Shown here one piece after another: positions 39,301 through 51,300 of a stretch of DNA of 64,000 nt. Source of the DNA: Lepus europaeus (Eukaryota > Chordata > Mammalia > Lagomorpha > Leporidae); contig NC_084829.1 of the NCBI RefSeq assembly GCF_033115175.1, positions 131,722,996-131,786,995 on the forward strand, read 5' to 3'. How positions within the stretch are numbered: the first letter of the stretch is position 1; the number at the start of each line of letters is the position of its first letter. Under the pieces are notes generated by a model. It was not told the origin of the DNA. It did no database searches and was given only the letters and a program-made list of their open reading frames with translations. A program made the translations under genes and the position numbers.

Positions 39301-42300
39301 GCGGTAGCGCGCTGCGGCCGGTGCACCGCGCTGTTCCGATGGCAGGAGCCAGGTGCTTCTCCTGGTCTCCCATGGGGTGCAGGGCTCAAGCACTTGGGCC
39401 ATCCTCCACTGCACTCCCTAGCCACAGCAGAGAGCTGGCCTGGAAGAGGGGCAACCGGGACAGGATCGGTGCCCCGACCGGGACTAGAACCCGGTGTGCC
39501 GGCGCCGCAAGGCGGAGGATTAGCCTGTTGAGCTACGGCGCCGGCTAGTAATGTCTTTTTTTGATGACTGAGGAAATTATACACTATAAGTAAAAATCTT
39601 TAAATCAAAGAGATTTACTTACGAAAAACAACATTATTTACATAGTTTATTTAAATATATTTGAGATTGTTGGGGCCAGCACTGTGGCACAGCGAGTTAA
39701 AGCCCTGGCCTGAAGCACCAGCATCCCAGTACGGGTGCCGGTTCTAGTCCCAGCAGCTCCTCTTCCGACCCAGCTCTCTGCTATGGCATGGGAAAGCAGC
39801 AGAAGAGGGCCCAAGTCCTTGGGCCCCTGCACCCATGTGGGAGATCCAGAAGAAGCTCCTGGCTCCTGGCTTCGGATTGGCATAGCTCCGGCCATTGTGG
39901 CCATCTGGAGAGTAAACCAGCAGATGGAAGAACTCTCTGTCTCTACCTCTCTCTGTAACTCTTTCAAATAAATAAAATCAATTTTTAAAAAAATATATTT
40001 GAGATTGTTATATTCAATACCTTTTTCTTTAAAAAAAAAAAAAAAAAAAAAAACAGTTCTTTAACTATGATCTACAGATCTCCGGGAGTCCCCAAAATCC
40101 TCTCACAGATTTGATAAGGTCAAAACTACATAAATAATATCAAGATATTGCTGTTGGCTCTTTTTACTGTGTTAAATGTCCACTAATAGTGCAAAGGCAA
40201 TGGTGGTAAAGCTGCTGCCACTTAGTGTGAATCAAATAGTAGAACCGGATTATAGTAACAGTCATTGTTTCTTCACCAAACACTCTCAGTAAGAAAAAAA
40301 AAAAAGTGCCAGTGTCCTTTAATGAATATCTTGATGTAGCAGCAAAAATTATTAAATGTCAATCCTTGAGTACAATCTATTTTTTTTACAGAAATGCACA
40401 ATTCTCTTTTTAAAACTTTATTTTATTTATTTAGAAGGAAGAGTTAGAAAGAAATCATCCACCTTCTGGTTCACTCCCAAAATGGCCCCAACGGCCAAGG
40501 CTGGGCAGGCCGAAGCCAGGAGCTAGGAGCTTCTCCTAGGTCTTCCACATGGGTAAAGGGGCCCAAGCACTTGGCCCATCTACTGCTGCTTTCACAGGAG
40601 CGTTAGCAGGGAGCTAGATCAGAATCGTGTCCATATGGGATGGGCACTACAGGCGGCGACATAATCTATTACACAGCCCCTGTGTATAATCTATTTTTAA
40701 CATTCTATGTGACCAAAAGAGAAGCATTCAAAAGGGTTCTAAATTATGATGAAGGGACTTGCTGTCTTGTGACACCAGCATCAGGCATCCCATTTTGGGA
40801 ACACTGTTAAATTTAAGTCTGGGCTACTTTACTTCTAATACAGCTCCCTGCTATATGCATCTGGGAAAGCAGTGGAAGATGGCCCAAGTATTTGGTTTCT
40901 GCTTCAGTAGGTCTGGCAGTTATAGCAATTTGGGAGTGAACCAGAGGAGTGACAATTTCCTTTTCTCTCTTTCTTGTTCAAACAAATACAAATAAATGGT
41001 TAACAATAACAAAACGTATAATGAGAGTCTTGAGGAAAACCACCTGTGTGACTGTTAAGTTAGCTGCTTTTTGTCATTAAATTTAATTTTACATTAAAGA
41101 AATTTGACATAAAACTACAATTGTTCAGATTTGGGTACTTGGCGGACATCTTTATTGAAAGTTAACAAAGTGAGCCTGTTACTTCTAGTAAAACAAATGA
41201 AAGTATCTTTTATGAATAATATGATGATCTTTCCAGTGAAAATTAGAATTTAGGAAAACTTGTATCATGACTATTGAAGATTTTTCTAATGGAGTCTGTA
41301 GGGCTAATTACAAGTACAGTTTTCTGATGCTGTGTAATGAAACGTGTCAACATTTGCTAGATCTAAATTACTCAGTGAACTAATGATTTATAAATGATCA
41401 AATTACAATGTTACAAAATATATATGGATGAAAAAATCCGTTAAACATACAAAACAGATGAATGAATTGTGGAGGCGGCAAGATGGCGGAATAGGCAGGA
41501 AGCACACTTAGTCCGGGGCGAGAGAAAGTTTAATATAAGTGGAGATACTGCAGGGTCAAGGAAGAGTAGGGGATGAAACAGCAGAGGAAACTCTTCCGGA
41601 ACTAGTGATTCACAGTGGACCTGCGTGGAGAGCGTGGGAGCCCAAGTTCGGGACACCAGCGGCAGACTCAACGCACCAGCGCTGGAACGCGAGGTGAGCC
41701 AAACCTCCATAGCCCGAGATACCAGCAGGCAAGCGGAAAGAGGAGGCTAGAGGGAACGAGGCTTGAAACTCCGTGGGGAAAAGTTCACCAGGCTAACTAG
41801 AAGAGAGAGAAAAAAAATAAAAAAAGTGACTGATACGGACACAAGTTTCTCTCTCTCCGCTCACCTCTCAAAGGCGAGCAAGACAGAGCAGGCGCCATTT
41901 TGGACATACGTCATAAGCAGGGCGACCTCAGGTCTGCACCAGCCCTGAGCCTAGCAGAAAAACCTGACTCTGGGGGGAGGGGTGAAATAACAGGAGATTA
42001 GCATCTAACTTGGCAACCCAGTGGGAGACTGCAGGAGAATTGGAGCCCACACTGAGGGCAGCAGAGATTCCCTGTGTGGTCCTTGGGAAAGAGCTTCGGA
42101 TCTCTGGCTCCTGTGGGTATATCATTTGCCTGCTAACTACCTCCAATTACGTTCAGCTGTGCGGAATTACTTCCCTTTTAAATCAAAAAAAGAAAGAGAG
42201 ATTTACCACACCTAACCTGGGGGTGTCATCTTTGACACACCCTCAACCCTGAGGAACCACACACAGCTCTCAGTCCACACTCATCTCAAGCCTCTAAGGC

Positions 42301-45300
42301 TCCACTGAAAGCAGACAGTCCACTTAATATAGAGCCATAGTGTAACAAGAAAAAACACCACAGTGAAGAAACCAAATATCTCCAACATGCCAAACAACAA
42401 ACGCAAAAACCAAGCTAACAAGAACAAGGAAGACACTATGACGCCCCCAAATGAAAAAGACACCCCAATTCAAGATTATGAAGATGATGAGATAGAAGAA
42501 ATGCAAGAAGCGGATCTCAAAAAATTCATAAGAACATTAAGAAGTTCTCAAAAACAAATTCTTGAACTACAGAAATCCTTCATGGACAAGATAGAAAATC
42601 TCTCTCGTGAAAGTGAAATATTAAGGAGGAATCAAAATGAAATGAAACAACTAGTGGAACAAGAAACTCTGATAGTGACTAGAAATCATAATGAAATGAA
42701 GAGTTCAATAGATCAAATGACAAACACATTAGAGAGCCTTAAAAACAGAATGGGTGAAGCAGAAGAGAGAATATCAGACTTAGAAGACAGAGAACAGGAA
42801 AGGAAACAGGCAAACCAAAGAAAAGAAGAAGAAATTAGAAATCTAAAAAATATTGTCGGGAATCTACAGGATACTATTAAAAAACCCAACATTCGGGTTC
42901 TAGGAGTTCCTGAAGGCATGGAGAGGGAGAAAGGATTAGAAGGCATTTTCAGTGAGATACTAGCAGAAAATTTCCCAGGTTTGGAGAAGGACAGAGGCAT
43001 CTTAGTACAGGAAGCTTATAGAACCCCTAATAAACATGACCAAAAGAGATCCTCACCACGACATGTTGTAATCAAACTCACCACAGTGAAACATAAAGAA
43101 AAGATCCTAAAAGGTGCAAGAGAGAAACGTCAGATCACTCTTAGAGGATCTCCAATTAGACTCACAGCAGACTTCTCATCAGAAACCCTACAAGCTAGAA
43201 GGGAATGGCGAGACATAGCCCAGGTACTAAGAGAGAAAAACTGCCAGCCCAGAATACTATATCCTGCAAAGCTCTCATTTGTGAATGAAGGTGAAATTAA
43301 GACTTTTCACAGCAAACAGAAACTGGAAGAATTTGTTGCCACTCATCCTGCCCTGCAAAAGATGCTTAAAGATGTCTTACACACAGAAACACAGAAACAT
43401 GGTCACCAATATGAAAGAAGGTAAAGGAAGGAAACCTCACAGCAAAAGATCACAGGAAGCTCAATTTCTCTTTGACATAGAATTAAACTCTGATGCTCTG
43501 TTAAAGCAATGTGTTAAAGTAATCTATTATGTTCTCTTGATGTCTGTTAAATTCTAATTGTTCAAAAACAGCTGAATTTTTATTAAGAGCTATGGGTTAT
43601 TTAAATATGTGCTTTTTTCAAAAATTTGAATAATCACCTTGTAACAATGATCAGATTTGGTCTATGTTATGTCATGATTTTAAGAAATCTTATTTCAACC
43701 AGATATTTTGGATTTTGAGCCTTCTTGGCATTCTTGACAGGCATTCAAAAAATCAAAGTTTCAAACAATCTGGTCTCTAAAATTTCCAGTAAATCCTGGA
43801 CTTTGGTTTTTCCAGTTTGGGCCCAACTGAAAAAATCGAAGGACCTATGTCTCTCATCTTATAGAGACACCAACTAATCAGTCTATTTGGAGTATATTAG
43901 AAGTACTGTCAAGATGTGATGTGGTACCAGACTTTAAGTTTCTATAATGGAAAATGCTATTAATACAAATGTTTGAGAATTAAAAAGTCTAATGATCTTG
44001 TGTTACTAGACATGATAGTTATCTTAATGAGAAAGCCCCAGAGGCTTAAAGGGTTAAATACTTGTAAAATCCTACAGGTGCTTTCAAAAATACTGTGAAG
44101 TAAGCAAGTGCCTCTTGTTGGTTGATGAGTTTATAATTTTAAACATGGCGACTTAAAGTCTTTTGTCATCCACAGTTATATATGATCTGCTGCTCATAAA
44201 ACTAAAGCGTTGTTGGTTCTGTGTTTAGCTGTCCTCCTATAGGTTCCTATGGACTTTTTCCAGCCACTTTTATTGTATTCAGTACTTTGGGATGGCTCTG
44301 TAAACAGATGAAGCCAATAATGTATTAACAGTACCAACTGAGAGAAAGTATGGTTAACTGAGGTTACTAAGAAGAAAAAGCAATTCAAATCAATTGGCAA
44401 TCTACAAAAAGAGTTAAAGATTTTAAAAGCTATTATTAAAATTGCTATATTGGTCTATTATGCTATATTATATGTGTGTACATATTGTATGTCCACAGGG
44501 GGAAATTTTATTAAGAGTTTTATTTTAAATGGCTTATAGATAAGATTGTCCATAAATTTAAGCTGCTAAAATCAATCAAAGATACATTTTAATTTGTGGG
44601 ACCTGAATCTGTGTATCATATGTTTTAGACTTATTGGTAGAAAGAAACTAAAAACATTTTAGATGGTTGTGCTTAAGTTTACTGGCTAAACAAACTACAG
44701 CATGTTAGATATTTAAGAGGTGTTTTCAAATACATGATTCTTAAAATTTATAGAAGGCATTCGACCTTCTGGTAAATGTTTTCTTAAGTTCTTATCTAAT
44801 GGTTGAAACGGTTTGCTAAGTATTCATGTAATATTGCTATTGTCAGCAAGCGATCTAGGACTTGCTCCCTCATTTCTCTATTCTAAGCCCAACTTGTTCT
44901 TTCATTTCTCTATTCTCTTCAAGGTAGGGAACTAATTCTATTATGAAGGAATCTGTAGGATGCACAATTTAATCTTTAGACCTTATAAAAGAGATGGCTA
45001 ACATTTTTCTGTAATAGCATAGCCAAAATAAGAACTTAAATAATAATCTCATAGCTAGATTCACTTCGCCATCAGCGAAGTATACAGTAAGTAGAAAAAA
45101 CCTCCCTTTCAGACCAAAGGGAAAGAAAGTTTTAAAGTGAGAATATAATTTTCCTCATGGGCATTGTCTACCTTAGAAAAACTACTACAGAACATGCCTG
45201 TGACTATAGACTTGTAGTTCAGGCCACCGAAGATTAGAGATGGGACACGGGCACTCCCTTGACTTGCATCCTCTGGTCTGCTTTAACACAAACCAGGAGG

Positions 45301-48300
45301 AAAAGAAAGCTAGGCATCAGAAGCAATGGGTGGCAGGCCTATTAATGGCTGATCTGCACAGTGATCTGCCCTCAAGGAGACCCAACAGGCCAGTCCACTG
45401 CAGTGGCTTTCAATGTGGTAAGCCTGGGCTTCAGCAGAAGGCAGCTTGTGAAGAGCCCTGGCAGCTCTGCCAAGAGTTGGATCACTGGAAATGGACCTGC
45501 CCTGGAGACGAAGGATGCCCAGGTCAGAGCCACAGATCTTATTGGCTCTAAGCTGAAAAGCCCTTCACTCAGCCCAACTTCCAAAGTGACCACTGCAGCT
45601 GAGGGGATGGTCAAGTAGGGTCAGCAACATTGCAGGCAGAACTGTAAATTTCTTGTTAGAGATGCCCCCTGCCTTTACCTGGCCAGCTCTCCTCCCAGGC
45701 CAGCCAAGTAATGAAAGTCAACAGAGTGCCTTCCCCTAGGAGGTTCACACCTCCCTTAGGATATACCCCATGTGAAGAGATAGATAGGTCTGGGCCTCTG
45801 AATTTACAAGGCCTAAAGCCCACCAGATTATTATCAAGCCCCTTCTATCAGGTTCTATTTGCCTCTCAATCAGAAAACTTCATTGTAGCTTAGACAGCAC
45901 CTTTCTTAGCTCCTCTAATAATGACTCTGTCCTTTGTTCTAGGCCCTGTCTAGTGCACTTGGGCCTCATTCCTTTGTAATCATAACCTCTACTCTACCAC
46001 CAATGGCTCTACTCCCAACCTGTGTGTACTGATGGTCCTCTTCCCCACTTAATGCTGTATAATTGTTCAAACCTGGTTAATGCCACTCTTAGGATCATTG
46101 GTTACTATCCTCACTCTGTCTTTTATGACCTTGTCTAAATATGATCAGAGTCGGCAAACTTGGAAGGCTTCCATAGCCTTGGCAACTCATGACGACAGCC
46201 TAGGATGGTTACTGGCGCCATAAACTAGAGTGTCAATTTGTTGGGTCAACAACAGGAGCCACTGTGCACTTGCTCCCCATGTGGGATCTCTGTCCTTAAT
46301 GTGCTGTCCATTGTGATTTAATGCTATAACTAGTACTCAAACAGTATGTTTCACTTTGTGTTTCTATGTGGGTGCAAACTGTTGAAGTATTTATACTAAA
46401 TTGATCTTCTGTATATAAAGAGAATTGAAAATGAATCTTGATGTGAATGGAAGGGGAGAGGGAGCGGGAGAGGGGAGCGTTGCGGGTGGGAGGGAAGTTA
46501 TGGGGGGGGGGGAAGCCATTGTAATCCATAAGCTGTACACTGGAAGTTTATATTCATTAAATAAAAGTTAAAAAAAAAATTAAAAAAAAATTAAAAAAAT
46601 TAAAAAAATAAATAAAAAATGAATGAATTGTAATACAACAAAAGTACAAAAAGTTCATTAATAGGGTTTGTGGTCTACAATGCAGATAACATTTAAGGAA
46701 CCATCACTTATCTAATTTTGGTGTGATATCAAATATTTACAATTATCTGAGGAGGTTATGGAAATACTTTTCCCCTTTCCAAGTCAATATTTTCTTTATG
46801 TACTTCAACTAAAACAACAACATATTGCAAGAGATTAAATGTAGAATCAGATATGAAAATCCAATTATTTTCCTTTCAAGAGATGCAAAAAGGAAAACAG
46901 TGGCACTTTTTATTAAATCTTGTTTTAGAAAATATATTTTTTCCAAAAAACATGGTATCTGTTATATGTAATGAGCTTATTGATATTTTAAATGAATTAA
47001 TAAACATTTTAAAACTTCTCCATTTTAATAAGTAGTGCAGTAATGTTCACAGGTATAGTCCATATAACCATAAACTCTGGAAATTCCAACTTTTAAAACA
47101 GTAATTATTATATTTATTTTTGAGAGAGAGAGAAAAAGCTCCCATTTGCTGGTTCACTCCCCAAATGCCCACAATGGCTGGGCCTGTGTCAGGCAGAAGC
47201 TGGAAGCCAAGAACTCAATTCAGGTCTCCCACATGGATAGCCGGGACCCAAGTACTTGAGCCATCACCTGCTGCCTTCTAGGGTGTATATTAGCAAGAAA
47301 CTGGAATCGGAAGTGAAGACGGGACTCAGACCCAGGCACTGTGATATGGATTTCAGGTGTGCCAAATGGCAACTTAATCACCAGGCTAAACACTTACCTC
47401 TCCATTTTTTTTTTTTTACAAGGCTATAAAGCAGTTCTGAAACCAAAAATCTTAAAAACCACTATTTACAAATTATTTAAGATGGCTGAGAATCACTGCC
47501 CAACCCAGTTAGAATAATGCTTACACAAAACACCTTCCATTAATGACTGAATAGTGAAGATAACAAAACCACAACTGCTTTTTTCTTAACAAATGGAAAA
47601 GTATCTTTTTACTATGTTATTCCCATGGTAATCAATAGAATCAGAGCACACTCTAATTCATTTGTTTTTGGTTTTTGTGACCCAATACTCACTGTACCTG
47701 TTACATGAGTTGCTCTAGCTAAGGTCAATATCAAGGCTCGGTTCAGTTCTTCAGATTCTGCTGACAGCACCGTTTTGGGGTCACTCAGGAAGCGTGTAAA
47801 CTGTGGCTGTACCTCGGAGCTACCTAATGCTGTGATTAGCCTGAGTGCAGTGCTCTCAACACTGAAAAGTGGAAGAACAAAAGGAAACACGAAAAAGTCA
47901 CATATAAAATATATCTCATTCCATTCAATTACAATGGAAAAACATAAACTATAAACTTCTCATTTTTGATTTTAAAAAAGCAACTTTTTTCCTGAGAGGA
48001 TGAGTGTTGCATAATTTGTTTTTAAAAAAATCTGAGGTGTCAAAGTTTATAAATGAAAACTTTTTTACACATTTGCAAATGCTATCTTTAGTCTGTAGAA
48101 CTAAAATATTTCCCTAGACATTCAGCATTTCAAAATTTACATTTTTCCTATCTGAAATATATTTTCACTTATAACAAAATTAAAATGACATGATATTTTA
48201 CTCATGATCTAAAGTATATTTAAATCTAGCACTCTAAAGGGTTAAGTTAGAATACAAGAATAAAGGTCTTGGAAGTAGAAACTGTGAGTCCAAGGATTCT

Positions 48301-51300
48301 AAAGCAAGCACTCATCTATCCGTTGGTTTCTATTTAAAAAACTGGATTCCACTCCTATACTGCAAATAAAATTGTTCAGAAGCTGAGAAGTTTCTTGGCA
48401 AATAAACAACAACAACAAGAAAAAACCATAAAGGATCAAGTTTCCCACCTCCAACGTTTTAATAAATCTTAAGGGAAAACAGTCTTTAATAATCTCACCA
48501 AAGATGCAGCTGGTTCAGGTTTGTTTGTGGAACTGCAGCCAAAGTATGAAGATGACTCAGGAGCTGAACTCTGTAATGAGGCTGAATGTGGTGCATCCGG
48601 TAGCTGAACATCTCAAGAAGTGTGTGTAAGATTCCCCAGGCGTGGGACTTGAAAACCGTCGGCAGAAGCTGACCTGGAGGAAGATAATTTAAGGTAGCAG
48701 CTACTAAAAGCTACTTATTAAGACATATTTGAAGAAAGTCACACTAAAATGTGAAGGTTCAGCTGTGAAAACACACACACACATGTATACACATATATTT
48801 TCCAAATTTTTAATTGTAAGGGAAAAAAACCCATATTCCAGTTGTAATAGCAAGTTTGCTTTCTTCCCTCTGGAATTATTATAACCTGACTGTAAACGTT
48901 TTCACTTTTATCTATTAAATTACTTTTAGAAAGCTAATGTTTCCAACTTCTAAAGTACAAGGTTCACTTTTCAATACAAAAAAACAAAAAAACAAAATTG
49001 TAGTACATCCACCCTTATTTCCTCTCTCCTCCCAAGAAAGGGAGCTCTAAATTATCTGGAATTATCAGCTTTAAGTTATCTGGAAAGAAGAATTATTGTG
49101 GCTAAAATTAAAATTACAGTGTATTGTTATGAAATCATACTATCGGAATTACTATAATAGCCCAGTGTAGGAAAATTTTGTTTCTAGCCAGCCAAAATTC
49201 TGCCAGAGGATAGGACTGCTCCCTTAGAGGAGAAACTATTTGTATGAGAATGGAGACCAAGGCTCTAACTTGCTTATAAGCTCCCTTTGCTTATCACTGT
49301 ATTTAAAAATTCAGTTCGAGCAGGCACTGCGGCTCACTAGACTAATCCTCTACCTGCGGCGCTGGCACCCCAGGTTCTAGTTCCGGTTGGGGCGCCGGAT
49401 TCTGTCCCGGGTGGGACGCCGGATTCTGTCCCGGTTGCTCCTCTTCCAGTCCAGCTCTCTGCTGTGGCCCGGGAGTGCAGTGGAGGATGGCCCGAGTGTG
49501 TGGGCCCTGCACCCGCATGGGAGACCAGGAGAAGCACCTGGCTCCTGGCTTCAGATTGGCGCATTGCCAGCCGTAGTGGCCATTTGGGGAGTGAACCAAC
49601 AGAAGGAAGACCTTTCTTTCTGTCTCTCTCTCACTGTCTATAACTCTACCTATCAAACAATTGAAAAAATAAATAGTTCATTCCCCTGATCCTACACTTC
49701 CCAACCCTCCCTTTTGCTTTATTTTTCTCTTTTGTCTGTTTCACCTGACATCCTCAGTGTTTGATCTACTTGCTTTATTGTCTAAACCCTCCCTCACTTG
49801 TAGGAAAGGTCCAGGACGGCAATGACTTGTTCACTGCCATGTCCCCAGCACCCAGAAGAGTATCTGCTGAACTAGTGAGTGGGTTAATGGTTACAAACAT
49901 CAGAAAATCCTCTTACTGATAAATCCTTTGATGCCCAAAGACTCTATTTCCATATAGACCAGTAAACGACTGTACGTTTCCACTAGGGCTGGAGCCAAAG
50001 CCACACTGGACTTTGCATGAGCAAGTTTTATAACCCTTGTTGCAATGCTATGAATAAGGCTGTGGAGGAATAAAAAAGGGAAGAAAATTAAAATACATCA
50101 TTTTAAACACAAACACAGGAGTTACTTTACTTATCTGTGACTAAGTCTATATCTGAACTTATGGCATTGTTTCATTTACTACACGTAAGTTGTACAGGAC
50201 ACTTGGAAATGATGCACAAACTAGAACCACAGACGAATCCTGAATTCCATGGTGTTTTTAATATGCACCTGAATCCCTCTGCTCATGGAAAAGCAAACTT
50301 TGAGTATAACTCATACAAGAATAAACCTGAAAGATGTAATAAATACATATACTAAATAAGAGAAATTATGTAACAAATAAGAGAGAAATTATATAACTTT
50401 TGCCATAGAATTGCTTAATAAATCACTGCTAAATCTCAAAGGTTAGGTTCTAACAGGACTCTGTTCAAATTTGTCACACATGCAGGTGAAGCACACATAT
50501 AATTCTATTACAATGTTTACCATTTGAAAAAGAGCTTGGTTTTTCTATTGATGCTCCAGCTGGAGACACAGATACATTGTTTTGGCCTACAGTGTTTTAA
50601 CTGAGATGATAGTGGCCTCAGTCCCTGTACACCTCTACACATCTACACACACACACATCCCCCCCTCCCCCCAAAAGCATTAACATCAATTTGTGCTAGG
50701 CTTTGCTCATCTGTATTCTCAGTTGCTCCTAAGGGCACTTGAAATTGTAGAACCACCAACAGAGCCTTTTCTATTTTGCAGAAACTATTGCATCAATTCT
50801 AAACATGTCCCTGTATGTAATCAATAAAGTAAAAGTCTTGTTCAGATCCCTAGACTCAGCAATTCTACTTGCAACAAATTAATGAAAATCTGATTATGGA
50901 TGAATACAAAGACAGACATGAAGAGAGTCTTCACGGCCATCTTTGTAATGCTAGAACACTGCAAACAACCTTCAGTGTAAACAACGTGGAACTGAAAAAT
51001 CATATATAGTCACACAAAAACCTTTATGGCAATTAAAAAATGCTTTTGAATACTAGGTCTGAAAAGATATTTGAATATCACGGGAGAAAGGTAATTATAA
51101 AGCAGTATTTCAGATGTGCCTGTTTTTGTCTTAAAAAACATAAACATTCATTTATTAAATGACAGAAAAATAAACAGAAGAACACTTTTCAATGCTGATT
51201 CCTCATGAAAGCATTATGACATTGGTTTTAAGTTTGTTTTATTTTAGAATTTTTATAATAAACAACATCCATTTTTGTAAGATAATCCATTTCATTAGCC

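Larger units (their letters stand above)
41471..46618 (+). mobile_element. HAL1-type chimeric retrotransposon: L1 5'UTR + ORF1, no ORF2, retroviral-like middle, L1 3'UTR
   Basis: The exact 13-mer atgaatgaattgt at 41458-41470 and 46619-46631 bounds the whole element, so it inserted as one unit. Order: 5'UTR starting ggaggcggcaagatggcgg (41471-42386); intact ORF1 (42387-43424); about 2.7 kb without ORF2 and without any RT or endonuclease motif (43425-46120); rabbit L1 3'UTR (about 46125-46560); AATAAA at 46560 and an A-rich tail. Half-L1 elements lacking ORF2 are a known class (HAL1) that must borrow L1 ORF2p. It lies antisense in the largest MED23 intron. Confidence 0.9.

Noticed and set aside
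42363-42386. Extension of ORF1 eight codons upstream
   Set aside because: It would start at GTG; the first in-frame ATG (42387) gives the usual lagomorph L1 N-terminus.
45711-45893. 60-codon frame read as retroviral protease
   Set aside because: No D-T/S-G active-site motif could be found; too decayed to assign.
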